64,000 nt of DNA from Afipia sp. 64-13 (GTDB lineage Bacteria > Pseudomonadota > Alphaproteobacteria > Rhizobiales > Xanthobacteraceae), in NCBI GenBank assembly GCA_001897755.1, contig MKUJ01000014.1:158883-222882 (forward strand). Direction: 5' to 3'. Of this stretch, positions 21,375-31,825 are shown piece after piece. How positions within the stretch are numbered: the first letter of the stretch is position 1; each line of letters begins with the position of its first letter. The notes beneath the pieces are model-generated. The model was not told the DNA's origin. It did no database searches and worked only from the letters and a program-made list of their open reading frames with translations. The translations under genes and the position numbers were made by a program.

Positions 21375-21405
21375 CTTGCGGCCCCGACCCCCGGTCCTAT
21401 ATGAG
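21375..21405 (+). promoter_or_regulatory. Sigma-32 (RpoH) promoter of dnaK
   Basis: CTTG at 21375-21378, a spacer of exactly 17 bases, then CCTATATGAG at 21396-21405. This matches every position of the alphaproteobacterial RpoH consensus CTTG-N17-CYTATNTNNG. It is about 100 bases upstream of the dnaK start codon. The rest of the 21114-21504 gap shows no gene. Confidence 0.85.
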
Positions 21406-21504
21406 GCGGAGCGTCGCAGATCGCGCGTTTCAGCTATGGGGGCTGGGATTTGGTGTGCCGTAAGGGCCCGGCCAGCCTGCCGCAAAAAGAAGGATAGACA
21501 GACC

Positions 21505-23418
<1,914 letters not shown>

Positions 23419-23473
23419 CGGCCATGCGCCGGCCTGCCGTCTTGCGATCCGCTCCGGCGGGGGAGGGCGTTCT

Positions 23474-24214
23474 GTGACGCCCGCCCAGCCGGGGCGACGC
23501 TGGGGCGAGACCGCCCGCAGCCTGTTTCGCCGCTTCGGCCGCAAGGCCGAAGTCGCTGGCGATATCGAGCAGGTCTTCACCGACGTCTACACTCGCAATC
23601 GCTGGAAGAGTGCGGAATCCCGCTCCGGCACCGGATCGGCGCTGGGCCAGACCGAGACCGTGCGTGCGGGGGTTGCGGACGTCATCCGCGATTTCGGCAT
23701 CCGCTCCATCCTCGATGCGCCGTGCGGCGACTTCAACTGGATGCAGCATGTCGATCTGTCCGGGCTGGAATACACCGGCGCCGATATCGTCGAGGCCGTG
23801 GTCGCGCGCAATCAGGCGCAGCATCAGCGCGCCAATCTCCGTTTCACCAAGCTCGACATCACCGTTGACGCACTGCCGGCCGCCGATCTCGTGCTGTGCC
23901 GCGACTGTCTGGTGCACCTTTCTTATGCCGATGCGTTCGCCGCGCTGCGTAACATGATCGCCAGCGGTTCGACCTATCTGATGACCACGACGTTTGCGGA
24001 TCGCGCCGCCAATACCGATATCAAGACCGGCGGCTGGCGTGTCCTCAATCTGGCGCGGCCGCCGTTCTCGCTGCCGCCGCCGCTGCGGCTGCTCAACGAG
24101 AACTGCACCGAGAAAAAAGGTATCTACAGGGACAAGTCGCTGGGCCTCTGGAAGCTGGATGATATCCGCGACCGGCTCGCCGGCGATGGCGCGATGACGG
24201 ACGCGAGGCTATGA
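23474..24214 (+). CDS. Class I SAM-dependent methyltransferase between dnaK and dnaJ
   Basis: 246-residue protein. The start is GTG at 23474, preceded by a very strong ribosome-binding sequence (GGGGGAGGG) only 6-7 bases away; no in-frame ATG exists after the dnaK stop. Methyltransferase motif I is [20 protein letters not shown] with the acidic motif II residue in [17 protein letters not shown] and [17 protein letters not shown] follow as motifs III-IV. The N-terminal ~50 residues are basic. The stop codon overlaps the dnaJ start (ATGA), so the two are translationally coupled. The substrate is unknown; the position inside the chaperone operon raises methylation of a protein or of a heat-damaged substrate, but that is inference. 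Confidence 0.85.
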   Translation: MTPAQPGRRWGETARSLFRRFGRKAEVAGDIEQVFTDVYTRNRWKSAESRSGTGSALGQTETVRAGVADVIRDFGIRSILDAPCGDFNWMQHVDLSGLEYTGADIVEAVVARNQAQHQRANLRFTKLDITVDALPAADLVLCRDCLVHLSYADAFAALRNMIASGSTYLMTTTFADRAANTDIKTGGWRVLNLARPPFSLPPPLRLLNENCTEKKGIYRDKSLGLWKLDDIRDRLAGDGAMTDARL

Positions 24215-25335
24215 CCAAGACCTGCTACTACGAGACGCTGGAAGTCGAACGCACGGTTGACGAGGCCGGCCTCAAATCCGCCTTCCGCAAGCTCGCGATG
24301 AAGTGGCACCCGGACAAGAATCCGGGCGATCCGTCCTGCGAGCACAAGTTCAAGGAAATCTCCGAGGCCTACGAGATCCTCAAGGACAGCAACAAGCGCG
24401 CCGCCTACGACCGCTACGGTCACGCCGCCTTCGAGCAGGGCAATGGCGGCGGCCACGGCTTCGGCGCGGGCTTCGCCTCGTCCTTCTCCGACATCTTCGA
24501 GGATCTGTTCGGCATGTCCGGGCGTTCGCGCGGCGGCCGCGAGCGTGGCGCGGACCTGCGCTACAACATGGAGATCACGCTCGAGGAAGCCTTCACCGGC
24601 AAGACCGCGCAGATCAACATTCCGGTCGCGGTGACCTGCGAGGCCTGCACGGGCACTGGCGCCAAGGCCGGCACCAAGCCGAAAATCTGCGCCACCTGCG
24701 GTGGCGCCGGCCGTGTCCGCCAGGCCCAGGGTTTCTTCACGCTGGAGCGGACCTGCCCGACCTGTCAGGGCCGCGGCCAGAGCATCGACACGCCGTGCCC
24801 GTCCTGCGCGGGTCAGGGCCGCGTGCAGAAAGAGCGCTCGCTGTCGGTCAATATTCCGCCGGGCGTCGAGGACGGAACCCGGATCCGCCTGGGCGGCGAG
24901 GGCGAGGCCGGGGTGCAGGGCGGCCCGGCGGGCGACCTCTATATTTTCCTCTCGCTGGCCTCGCACCAGTTCTTCCAGCGCGACGGCGCCGACCTGCATT
25001 GCCGGGCGCCGGTCTCGATGGTGACGGCGGCGATGGGCGGCGAATTCGAGGTGCCGACCATCGACAAGGGCAAGACCCGGGTCAAGGTGCCGGGTGGCAC
25101 CCAGTCCGGCCGCCGTTTCCGCATCGCCGGCAAGGGTATGCCGGTGCTCCGCTCCCGCCAGACCGGCGACATGTATGTCCAGGTGGTGGTGGAAACCCCC
25201 CAGAACCTGACCAAGCGGCAAAAAGAGCTGCTGGCCGAGTTCGAAAAACTGTCGTCCGGTGAAACCCAGCCGGAAGCTTCGGGTTTCTTCAAGACGGTCA
25301 AGGACTTCTTCGGATCGCGCAGTGCTGCGTCCTGA
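24211..25335 (+). CDS. dnaJ: Chaperone protein DnaJ (Hsp40)
   Basis: 374-residue type I J-protein. The J domain contains the HPD loop ([10 protein letters not shown]), then a Gly/Phe region ([23 protein letters not shown]), four intact zinc repeats ([32 protein letters not shown]) and two C-terminal substrate-binding domains ([24 protein letters not shown]). It stimulates DnaK ATPase and delivers unfolded clients. The first residues ([15 protein letters not shown]) differ slightly from the common MAKRDYYEVLGV but the fold is complete. Start ATG overlaps the stop of the methyltransferase gene by 4 bases. Confidence 0.97.
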   Translation: MTKTCYYETLEVERTVDEAGLKSAFRKLAMKWHPDKNPGDPSCEHKFKEISEAYEILKDSNKRAAYDRYGHAAFEQGNGGGHGFGAGFASSFSDIFEDLFGMSGRSRGGRERGADLRYNMEITLEEAFTGKTAQINIPVAVTCEACTGTGAKAGTKPKICATCGGAGRVRQAQGFFTLERTCPTCQGRGQSIDTPCPSCAGQGRVQKERSLSVNIPPGVEDGTRIRLGGEGEAGVQGGPAGDLYIFLSLASHQFFQRDGADLHCRAPVSMVTAAMGGEFEVPTIDKGKTRVKVPGGTQSGRRFRIAGKGMPVLRSRQTGDMYVQVVVETPQNLTKRQKELLAEFEKLSSGETQPEASGFFKTVKDFFGSRSAAS

Positions 25336-25427
25336 GACGGAACTTGACCGTGCGCGCTCGCGCGCTGTATCCATTTGTGAAGACATTTAAAAGGCCCGCT
25401 CTCACGTCGGGTCCGGTTGGTACCGCC

Positions 25428-26024
25428 ATGGCTTTGCAATCCGCGCGCGCGCTCAAGAAGCCGCTTCGTCTCGACGATGAGGTCCGTTTTCTTCGCTCGT
25501 GGATCGAAAAGCCGCTGCACATGGGCGCGGTGATGCCCTCGGGCAAGATTCTCGCCCGCACCATCGCGCAATATGTCGATCTCGAATCCAAAGGACCGGT
25601 CGTCGAACTTGGGCCGGGCACCGGCGCGATCACCGACGCCCTGATCGCGCATGGTGTCGATCAGTCGCGTCTCGTGCTGGTCGAATACGATCCGGGCTTC
25701 TGCGCGCTGCTGCGCGAACGCTATCCGCAGGCGAACGTCATCCAGGGCGACGCCTACCATCTCGACACCACACTGGCCGTGCTGAAAGATTCGGTCGCCG
25801 CTGTCGTGTCCGGTCTGCCGCTGGTCACCAAGCCGATGCTGACCCGGCTCAAGCTGTTGCGCGACTCCTTTCTCCGGCTGTCGCCGGGCGCGCCCTTCAT
25901 CCAGTTCACCTATTCCGTCGCCCCGCCGATTCCGAAATCGCTGCCGGGCGTCAAGACCCAGGCCTCCGAGCGGATCTGGATGAATCTGCCGCCGGCGCGG
26001 GTGTGGGTCTATCGCAAGGGCTGA
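25428..26024 (+). CDS. pmtA: Phosphatidylethanolamine N-methyltransferase (PmtA type)
   Basis: 198-residue SAM methyltransferase of the rhizobial/Rhodobacter PmtA class, which converts phosphatidylethanolamine toward phosphatidylcholine at the inner membrane. Seen: DDEVRFLRSWIEKPLHMGAVMPSGKILARTIA, motif I VVELGPGTGAITDALIAHG, LVLVEYDPGFCALLRERYP, VIQGDAY, VSGLPLV and FIQFTYS. These are the hallmark stretches of the family. Start chosen at ATG 25428 (MALQSARALKK) since it yields family length (about 199 residues); an upstream in-frame GTG at 25350 is possible. It follows dnaJ by 92 bases and may be cotranscribed. Confidence 0.88.
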   Translation: MALQSARALKKPLRLDDEVRFLRSWIEKPLHMGAVMPSGKILARTIAQYVDLESKGPVVELGPGTGAITDALIAHGVDQSRLVLVEYDPGFCALLRERYPQANVIQGDAYHLDTTLAVLKDSVAAVVSGLPLVTKPMLTRLKLLRDSFLRLSPGAPFIQFTYSVAPPIPKSLPGVKTQASERIWMNLPPARVWVYRKG

Positions 26025-26079
26025 TTTTTTCAGATCAGCCGATGCCCAAGGGCATCCTTGCAAAGCTCATTGGTCTTGC

Positions 26080-26171
26080 CGTCATTGCGAGCGAAGCGAA
26101 GAAATCCAGCCTTGATTTGAATCGCGCAAAAGCACTGGATTGCTTCGGAGCTTACGCTCCTCGCAATGACG
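26080..26171. repeat. Intergenic palindrome, family I
   Basis: Bounded by CGTCATTGCGAGCGAAGCGAAG and its inverted partner ending CTCGCAATGACG, with inner AATCCAG and CTGGATTGC. It lies after pmtA. Confidence 0.85.
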
Positions 26172-26216
26172 ATGGTGCGAGTTGGCTGCATGCACGGGCC
26201 GATCTACCCGTTCAAA

Positions 26217-26251
26217 GACGTGGATGGCCGGAACAAAGCCCGGCCATGACG
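26217..26251. repeat. Half palindrome, family III
   Basis: One arm only: GACGTGGATGGCCGG followed by CCCGGCCATGAC, matching the right half of 37038-37127. It is adjacent to the family I copy just upstream, so two repeat families are nested or abutted in this 270-base gap. Confidence 0.6.
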
Positions 26252-26296
26252 ACAATAACAATTCAACCGTTCTCCATCCTGCGCTAATGCTGCCGC

Positions 26297-26878
26297 ATGG
26301 CTGCGCTGAAGATCCTCGTCATTCCCGGCTCGATCCGGAGCGGCTCGCTCAACGCGAGGCTGGCCGCCGCCGTGACCAAGGAGCTTGCGCTCGCCGATGT
26401 CGAGGCGACGCGCATCTCGCTCGAGGATTTTCCGCTGCCGATCTACGATGCCGACCTGGAAGCCAAGGCCGGCGTGCCGGAGGCGGCGCGCAACCTCAAG
26501 CGCATGATCGGCATCCATCACGGCGTCTTCATCGCCACGCCCGAATACAACGCCTCGGTGCCGCCGCTGCTGAAGAACGCGATCGACTGGATCAGCCGCG
26601 CCCGCGAGCGCAGCGAGGCGGCAGGCTCTGCGCTGCGCGATCGCGTGGTGGCGATCGGCGCGGCGTCGGAACGGCCTTGCGGCGGGCTCGCCGCACTGCA
26701 GGCGCTGCGGCAGATCCTGGCACAGGGCTGCGGCGCGCATGTGATCCCGCAACAGATCGCGCTGCCATCCGCCGATCGCGCCTTCGACGAGATGGACCGC
26801 CTCAAGGAGGCGCGCGATGCCGAGATGCTGCGCGCCACGGTGCGGCAATTGATCGATGTGTCCCAACGCATGATGTGA
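26297..26878 (+). CDS. NAD(P)H-dependent FMN reductase family protein
   Basis: 193-residue flavodoxin-like reductase (NADPH-dependent FMN reductase / ChrR-type family). FMN-binding motifs: [19 protein letters not shown] (phosphate loop), [24 protein letters not shown] and [21 protein letters not shown]. Such enzymes reduce quinones, chromate or azo dyes with an FMN cofactor; the physiological substrate here is not evident. It is followed by pyrF after only 8 bases, so the two are probably cotranscribed. Start ATG ([11 protein letters not shown]) at 26297. Confidence 0.88.
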   Translation: MAALKILVIPGSIRSGSLNARLAAAVTKELALADVEATRISLEDFPLPIYDADLEAKAGVPEAARNLKRMIGIHHGVFIATPEYNASVPPLLKNAIDWISRARERSEAAGSALRDRVVAIGAASERPCGGLAALQALRQILAQGCGAHVIPQQIALPSADRAFDEMDRLKEARDAEMLRATVRQLIDVSQRMM

Positions 26879-26886
26879 GGTTGAGA

Positions 26887-27597
26887 GTGCCGAGACAGAC
26901 AATTCCGCCGCGCGATCGCATGATCGTCGCCCTCGATGTGCCGGACATGGCTGCCGCGCGCGATATCGTCAACACGCTCGGCGACAGCGCGACGTTCTAC
27001 AAGATCGGCTATCAGCTCGCTTATGCCGGCGGTCTTGCGCTGGTCGGCGACCTCGTGCGCGACGGCAAGAAGGTGTTCGTCGATCTCAAGCTGCACGACA
27101 TCGGCAACACCGTGGCGAGCGGCGTGACCAGCCTCGCCAAACTTGGCGCGACCTTTCTCACCGTCCATGCCTATCCGCAGACCATGAAGGCGGCGGTCGA
27201 AGCCGCAAAGGGTTCGGACCTGCAGATCCTCGCCGTCACCGTGCTGACCTCCTACGACAATGCCGATCTGGAGGAGGCCGGCTACCGGCTCGGCGTCACC
27301 GAACTGGTCGAGATGCGGGCCCGGCAGGCGCAGGCGATCGGCATCGACGGCCTGGTCTGCTCGGCGGAGGAGGCGGCCCATCTGCGCGCCATCATCGATC
27401 CGGCGATGCGGCTGGTGACGCCGGGCATCCGTCCCGCCGGCAGCGAGACGGGCGATCAGAAGCGGATCATGACCCCGGCGCGGGCGATCGCCGCCGGCGC
27501 GGACTATCTCGTGGTCGGCCGGCCGATCATCGCCGCCGCCGACCCCAAGGCCGCCGCCGACGCCATCGCCGCCGAGATCGCTGCCAGCGCCTCCTGA
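26887..27597 (+). CDS. pyrF: Orotidine 5'-phosphate decarboxylase
   Basis: 236-residue enzyme of the last step of UMP synthesis (OMP to UMP). The catalytic tetrad region reads [14 protein letters not shown] (Lys and two Asp), after LIVALDVP-type opening [13 protein letters not shown]; further conserved parts are [48 protein letters not shown] and [10 protein letters not shown] with the phosphate-binding Arg. GTG at 26887 is favoured because GAGG stands 6 bases before it, overlapping the end of the upstream gene; an ATG at 26920 would also leave the core intact. Confidence 0.95.
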   Translation: MPRQTIPPRDRMIVALDVPDMAAARDIVNTLGDSATFYKIGYQLAYAGGLALVGDLVRDGKKVFVDLKLHDIGNTVASGVTSLAKLGATFLTVHAYPQTMKAAVEAAKGSDLQILAVTVLTSYDNADLEEAGYRLGVTELVEMRARQAQAIGIDGLVCSAEEAAHLRAIIDPAMRLVTPGIRPAGSETGDQKRIMTPARAIAAGADYLVVGRPIIAAADPKAAADAIAAEIAASAS

Positions 27598-27711
27598 CGG
27601 CGCGCGCAAGACCGGGTTCGCATGCACCCATGCGAGGAGGGCCGGGCGGCGAAAGTGGACGCCGCTTCCCCGCGCCGCTATACCCGCAGGATTATTCTCA
27701 AGAGGCGCACC

Positions 27712-28524
27712 ATGTCCGATATGCGATTGATCGTGGCGGGAGCCGGCGGCCGGATGGGCCGCACGCTCATTCGCGCGCTGGCGGAGACGAACGGCGCGGT
27801 GCTGACCGGGGCGCTGGAAGCACCGGGCTCCGAGCTGCTCGGTCAGGACGCCGGCGTGCTCGCCGGCCTGCCCGCCAACGGCATCGAATTGTCGGCCGAT
27901 CTGTGGTCGCTGTCCAAGAACGCCGACGGCATCGTCGATTTCACCGTGCCGGCGGCGACCATCGCCAATGTCGCGATCGCGGCCGAGCGTGGCCTTGTCC
28001 ACGTCATCGGCACCACCGGCCTGTCGGCGTCCGACAACGCCGTGATCAAGAGCGTGACCACGCGCGCCATCGTGGTGCAGTCCGGCAATATGAGTCTCGG
28101 CGTCAACCTGCTCGCCGCTCTGGTGAAGCAGGTGGCCAAATCGCTCGATCAGGATTTCGACATCGAGGTGCTGGAAATGCACCATCGCGCCAAGGTCGAT
28201 GCGCCCTCCGGCACCGCCTACATGCTGGGCCAGGCGGCGGCGGAAGGCCGCGGCATTGATCTCACCCAGAATTCGGTGCGCGCCCGCGACGGCTATACCG
28301 GCGCGCGCCGCGTCGGCGACATCGGTTTCGCAACGCTGCGCGGCGGCACCGTCACCGGCGATCACACCGTGATCTTCGCCGGGCCCTATGAGCGGATCGA
28401 ACTCGCGCACAAGTCCGAGGATCGCAAGATCTTCGCCCATGGCGCGATCAAGGCCGCGATATGGGCGCATGGCCGCAAGCCCGGCCTTTACTCGATGGCC
28501 GACGTGCTGGGGCTCGGAGCGTGA
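27712..28524 (+). CDS. dapB: 4-hydroxy-tetrahydrodipicolinate reductase
   Basis: 270-residue DapB of the lysine and diaminopimelate pathway. NAD(P) binding loop [16 protein letters not shown] at the start, VIDFTVP-like [24 protein letters not shown]-like [12 protein letters not shown], and the catalytic [15 protein letters not shown]. The end [14 protein letters not shown] is normal. AGAGG lies about 7 bases before the ATG at 27712; the open frame extends back to 27622 but without a binding site. It stands 114 bases after pyrF. Confidence 0.96.
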   Translation: MSDMRLIVAGAGGRMGRTLIRALAETNGAVLTGALEAPGSELLGQDAGVLAGLPANGIELSADLWSLSKNADGIVDFTVPAATIANVAIAAERGLVHVIGTTGLSASDNAVIKSVTTRAIVVQSGNMSLGVNLLAALVKQVAKSLDQDFDIEVLEMHHRAKVDAPSGTAYMLGQAAAEGRGIDLTQNSVRARDGYTGARRVGDIGFATLRGGTVTGDHTVIFAGPYERIELAHKSEDRKIFAHGAIKAAIWAHGRKPGLYSMADVLGLGA

Positions 28525-28544
28525 GGGCTCTCCAAAAGTAGGAT

Positions 28545-28616
28545 GTCATTGTCGGGCGTGATCCGGCAATTCATCCGCTCAAAGGATGGATGTCCGGGTC
28601 GGGCTCGGACATGACG
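28545..28616. repeat. Intergenic palindrome, family III (degenerate)
   Basis: GTCATTGTCGGGCGTGATCC, then a central stem built from ATCCGCTC and GGATGGAT, then GTCCGGGTCGGGCTCGGAC and ATGACGG. It fits the arm order of 15028-15112 but with several changes, so it appears an older copy. It sits between dapB and gpmA. Confidence 0.65.
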
Positions 28617-28663
28617 GAGGGAGATATTGTGGCGGGCGAACAGGATCGAAGCTGGAATCTGAA

Positions 28664-29287
28664 ATGACCGATCGTCTTCTCGTGCTGGTGCGTCACGGCC
28701 AGAGCGAATGGAATTTGAAAAACGTCTTCACCGGCTGGCGCGATCCGGACATCACCGAGAAAGGTGTCGCCGAGGCGCGCGACGCCGGCCGCCGCCTCAA
28801 GGCCAAGGGGCTGTCTTTCGAGGCGGCCTTCACCTCGCAGCTCATTCGCGCCCGGCACACGCTCGATCTTGCGCTCGCCGAACTCGGTCAGCCGCAGCTC
28901 GCGGTGACCAGCCATCTGGCGCTGAACGAGCGCGACTATGGCGATCTGTCAGGCCTCAACAAGGACGAGGCGCGCAAGAAATGGGGCGACGAGCAGGTCC
29001 ATGCGTGGCGCCGGTCCTACGACGTCGCGCCGCCCGGCGGCGAAAGCCTCAGGGACACGCTGGCGCGCACGCTGCCTTATTACGTGCAGGAGATTTTGCC
29101 CGGCGTGCTGCGCGGCGAGCGCACCCTGGTGGTGGCGCATGGCAATTCGCTGCGCGCGCTGATCATGGTGCTGGAGAAGCTGACGCCCGAGGGCATCCTC
29201 AAGCGCGAGGTCGGCACCGGCCTGCCGATCATCTATCGCCTCAACGCCGATTCCACGGTGGCGTCGAAGGAAGATCTGGCGGAGTAA
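28664..29287 (+). CDS. gpmA: 2,3-bisphosphoglycerate-dependent phosphoglycerate mutase
   Basis: 207-residue mutase of glycolysis and gluconeogenesis. The phosphohistidine motif [10 protein letters not shown] at the N-terminus, [46 protein letters not shown] (catalytic Glu), [13 protein letters not shown] and [11 protein letters not shown] (second His) are all present. It is a little shorter than the 228-250 residue enterobacterial form, as usual in this group. The ATG at 28664 comes after a dispersed palindrome. Confidence 0.95.
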   Translation: MTDRLLVLVRHGQSEWNLKNVFTGWRDPDITEKGVAEARDAGRRLKAKGLSFEAAFTSQLIRARHTLDLALAELGQPQLAVTSHLALNERDYGDLSGLNKDEARKKWGDEQVHAWRRSYDVAPPGGESLRDTLARTLPYYVQEILPGVLRGERTLVVAHGNSLRALIMVLEKLTPEGILKREVGTGLPIIYRLNADSTVASKEDLAE

Positions 29288-29304
29288 CTTTTCTATTTCG
29301 ATGC

Positions 29305-29435
29305 CGTCCCGGCGCAGGCCGGGACCCATATGCTCTGGACTGTCGCTCAGTCCGCGAGTCGACAAGACGTGATTGAGATCTAGCGGACCACTGCGAATGC
29401 TGTGGTGATGGGTCCCGGCCTGCGCCGGGACGACG
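29305..29435. repeat. Intergenic palindrome pair, family II
   Basis: Left arm CGTCCCGGCGCAGGCCGGGA and right arm TCCCGGCCTGCGCCGGGACG in inverted order, separated by about 90 bases of weakly conserved sequence. It fills the gap between convergent gpmA and the Ada-like gene. Confidence 0.85.
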
Positions 29436-29445
29436 TGCGGGTTGA

Positions 29446-30363
29446 TTAGGACCCCGCCCGCCCGCTTTCCCAGCCCAGCATCGCGCGCTTGCGCGTCAGG
29501 CCCCAGTGATAGCCGGTGAGCGCGCCGCTCTTGCCGAGCACGCGGTGGCACGGCACCACGAAGGAGATCGGATTGCGGCCGACCGCGGCGCCGACCGCGC
29601 GCGAGGCTTTCGGCGCGTTGATCTTGCGCGCGACGTCCGAATAGGTGGTGGCGCCGCCCATCGGAATCTTCAGCAGCGTCTCCCACACCCGCACCTCGAA
29701 ATCGGTGCCGATCAGCACCACGCGCAGCGGTTGCTCCGCGCACCAATGCGCCGGATCGAAAATCCGTTGCGCCAGCGCGCCGGTCATCGCGGCGTCCTCG
29801 ATATAGGTCGCCAGCGGCCAGCGCTGCTGCATGTCGATCAATGCCGCCCGCTCCTCGCCCTCGTCGGCGAAGGCGAGGCCGGCGAGGCCGCGCTCGCTGG
29901 CGATGACCGCCGCGATGCCGAACGGCGAGGGATGGAAGCCGTAATGCAGCGTCATGCCGGCGCCGCCCTTCTTCCACTCGCCGGGCGACATCGCTTCATG
30001 GGTGACGAACAGATCGTGCAGCCGCGCCGGACTCGACAGGCCGGAGTCATAGGTGACGTCAAGCACGCTGGCGGAATCGCGCAGCAGCCGCTTGGCGCTG
30101 TCGAGCGTCAGCGCCTGCACGAAGGCTTTCGGCGTCAGTCCGGCCCAGCGCCGGAACAGATGATGCAATTCGTCCGGCGTGACGCTGACCGCGTCCGCCA
30201 TTTCCTCGGTGGTCGGCTGGCCTCGCCAGTGCTCGGAGATGAAGGCGATGGCGCGGCGCACGGTGTCGTAGTCGCGCAGCGCGTCAGACGGCAACGCGCC
30301 GTGCGCGATGCGCTCGGAGACGGTGGCGAACGAAGCCGGTTCAGGGATCATGGGCATGGTCAT
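29446..30363 (-). CDS. Ada-like protein: AraC DNA-binding domain fused to methylguanine-DNA methyltransferase
   Basis: 305-residue fusion. Residues about 30-135 are an AraC-type double helix-turn-helix (QPTTEEMADAVSVTPDELHHLFRRWAGLTPKAFVQ...). Residues about 200-300 are the O6-alkylguanine-DNA alkyltransferase with active-site Cys in VVPCHRVLGKSGALTGYHWG, preceded by IPMGGATTYSDVARKINAPKASRAVGAAVGRNPI. The N-terminal Ada zinc domain, whose cysteine senses methylphosphotriesters, is absent. The protein can be expected to repair O6-methylguanine; whether it still acts as a regulator, and what signal it uses, is open. ATG at 30363 with MTMPMIPEP. Confidence 0.92.
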   Translation of the reverse strand: MTMPMIPEPASFATVSERIAHGALPSDALRDYDTVRRAIAFISEHWRGQPTTEEMADAVSVTPDELHHLFRRWAGLTPKAFVQALTLDSAKRLLRDSASVLDVTYDSGLSSPARLHDLFVTHEAMSPGEWKKGGAGMTLHYGFHPSPFGIAAVIASERGLAGLAFADEGEERAALIDMQQRWPLATYIEDAAMTGALAQRIFDPAHWCAEQPLRVVLIGTDFEVRVWETLLKIPMGGATTYSDVARKINAPKASRAVGAAVGRNPISFVVPCHRVLGKSGALTGYHWGLTRKRAMLGWESGRAGS

Positions 30364-30428
30364 GATGCAGATTTAAGCCGGACCGGCGGGTATCTCCACC
30401 CGATTTCCGATTCCGGCGTGTGCCGGCA

Positions 30429-30953
30429 TCAGGTCACCGGATTATAGGTCGGGCCGCGTTTGGCAGTCTGCAAGGCGACCATTAACGCCTTGGCAAAACT
30501 GGCTTTTTCCTCCGGTCCGAGGAAGTTGCCGATCGACACCCGGCGGCCGCGCGCGGCGAGATAGATCTTCTCGACGCCGAATTCGTCGTCAATCTGCTGG
30601 TCGAGCCGCACCCACAGCGGATTGAAACTCCATTCCATCACGTGACCGCGATGGCTGACCCGCCTCACATGCAGTTCCACCGGCGTGATGCTGATTTCCT
30701 CGCGCGCGCCGGCGCGGGCGAAGTTGATCCGGAACGCCCAGTAGATCAGCAGCACGTCGAGGCCGAAGAAGCCGAACACCGGCCAGGCGCCCATCAGCCA
30801 GAACACCATGCCGGCCGCGAAGCTGATCGCCGCGATCACCATCATGAAGATGGTGAAGCCGCGCCGGCTCAGCGAGCGATGCGGCGTCAGCTCGGCGGAA
30901 AACAGGATCGGCTGCGGGCCGGGACCGCTGTCAAAATCATTGTCGCTGGTCAT
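30429..30953 (-). CDS. DUF2244 family membrane protein
   Basis: 174-residue protein with two adjacent membrane segments (about residues 35-54 FTIFMMVIAAISFAAGMVFW and 57-75 PVFGFFGLDVLLIYWAFRI) and a C-terminal cytoplasmic part (VELHVRRVSHRGHVMEWSFNPLWVRLD; GVEKIYLAARGRRVSIGNFLGPEEKASFAKAL). This matches DUF2244, a widespread alphaproteobacterial family of unknown role. The ATG at 30953 is only 22 bases from the divergent nth start, so their promoters overlap the opposite coding regions or the two are expressed from flanking sites. Confidence 0.85.
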   Translation of the reverse strand: MTSDNDFDSGPGPQPILFSAELTPHRSLSRRGFTIFMMVIAAISFAAGMVFWLMGAWPVFGFFGLDVLLIYWAFRINFARAGAREEISITPVELHVRRVSHRGHVMEWSFNPLWVRLDQQIDDEFGVEKIYLAARGRRVSIGNFLGPEEKASFAKALMVALQTAKRGPTYNPVT

Positions 30954-30975
30954 GGGGCTTCGGTATACCGGGATC

Positions 30976-31800
30976 ATGGCAAAAAACACGGGCGCGAGAA
31001 CCACGAGCACAGCCGCGAAGGCGCGCAAATCCCGCAGCGCCATTCCGAAAGGCAAGGGGCGCAAAGTCAAGACCGGATCCAGTCAAACAGTCATGCCGCG
31101 CCGCAAGACCGGCTCTGCGGCGAAGGCGAAATCGAAGGCCGCTGCCAGGCCGTGGAGCGCGGCGGAGGTCTACGAGGCGTTCTCGCGTTTTCGCGCCGCC
31201 AATCCCGAGCCAAAGGGCGAACTGGAACATCTCAATGCCTACACTTTGCTGGTCGCGGTGGTGCTGTCGGCGCAGGCCACCGACGTCGGAGTCAACAGGG
31301 CGACGCGCCATCTGTTCCCGGTCGCCGACACGCCGCAGAAGATGATCGCGCTCGGCGAGGACAAGCTGCGCGAGTATATCAAGACGATCGGGCTCTACCG
31401 CACCAAGGCGAAGAACGTCATCGCGCTGTCGGAGCAGTTGATCGCGCTGCATGGCGGCCAGGTGCCACGCGACCGCGCCGCGCTGGAGGCGTTGCCGGGC
31501 GTCGGCCGCAAGACCGCGAACGTGGTGCTCAACATCGCCTTCGGCGAGCCGACCATCGCGGTCGACACCCATCTGTTCCGGGTCGGCAACCGCACCGGGC
31601 TTGCGCCGGGCAAGACGCCGCTCGAAGTCGAATTGAATTTGCTCGAAGTGGTGCCGGACGAATTCATGCGCCACGCCCATCATTGGCTGATCCTGCACGG
31701 CCGCTACACCTGCGTGGCGCGGCGGCCGTTGTGCGAGACATGCATTATCAACGACCTGTGCCGCTGGCCGGAAAAGACCGTGTTTCTCGCCGCGCCATGA
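30976..31800 (+). CDS. nth: Endonuclease III (DNA glycosylase/AP lyase)
   Basis: 274-residue base-excision repair enzyme removing oxidised pyrimidines. Helix-hairpin-helix LPGVGRKTANVVLN with catalytic Lys, catalytic Asp in AVDTHLFRVGNRTG, and the [4Fe-4S] ligands in CVARRPLCETCIINDLC (C-x6-C-x2-C-x5-C). The N-terminal ~55 residues are very basic and rich in Lys, Ala and Ser (KSRSAIPKGKGRKVKTGS), longer than the E. coli enzyme; a second ATG at 31093 would remove part of it. The tail may bind DNA nonspecifically (inference). Confidence 0.95.
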   Translation: MAKNTGARTTSTAAKARKSRSAIPKGKGRKVKTGSSQTVMPRRKTGSAAKAKSKAAARPWSAAEVYEAFSRFRAANPEPKGELEHLNAYTLLVAVVLSAQATDVGVNRATRHLFPVADTPQKMIALGEDKLREYIKTIGLYRTKAKNVIALSEQLIALHGGQVPRDRAALEALPGVGRKTANVVLNIAFGEPTIAVDTHLFRVGNRTGLAPGKTPLEVELNLLEVVPDEFMRHAHHWLILHGRYTCVARRPLCETCIINDLCRWPEKTVFLAAP

Positions 31801-31825
31801 TTGCGCGGCAGAACGCAAGCGCGCG

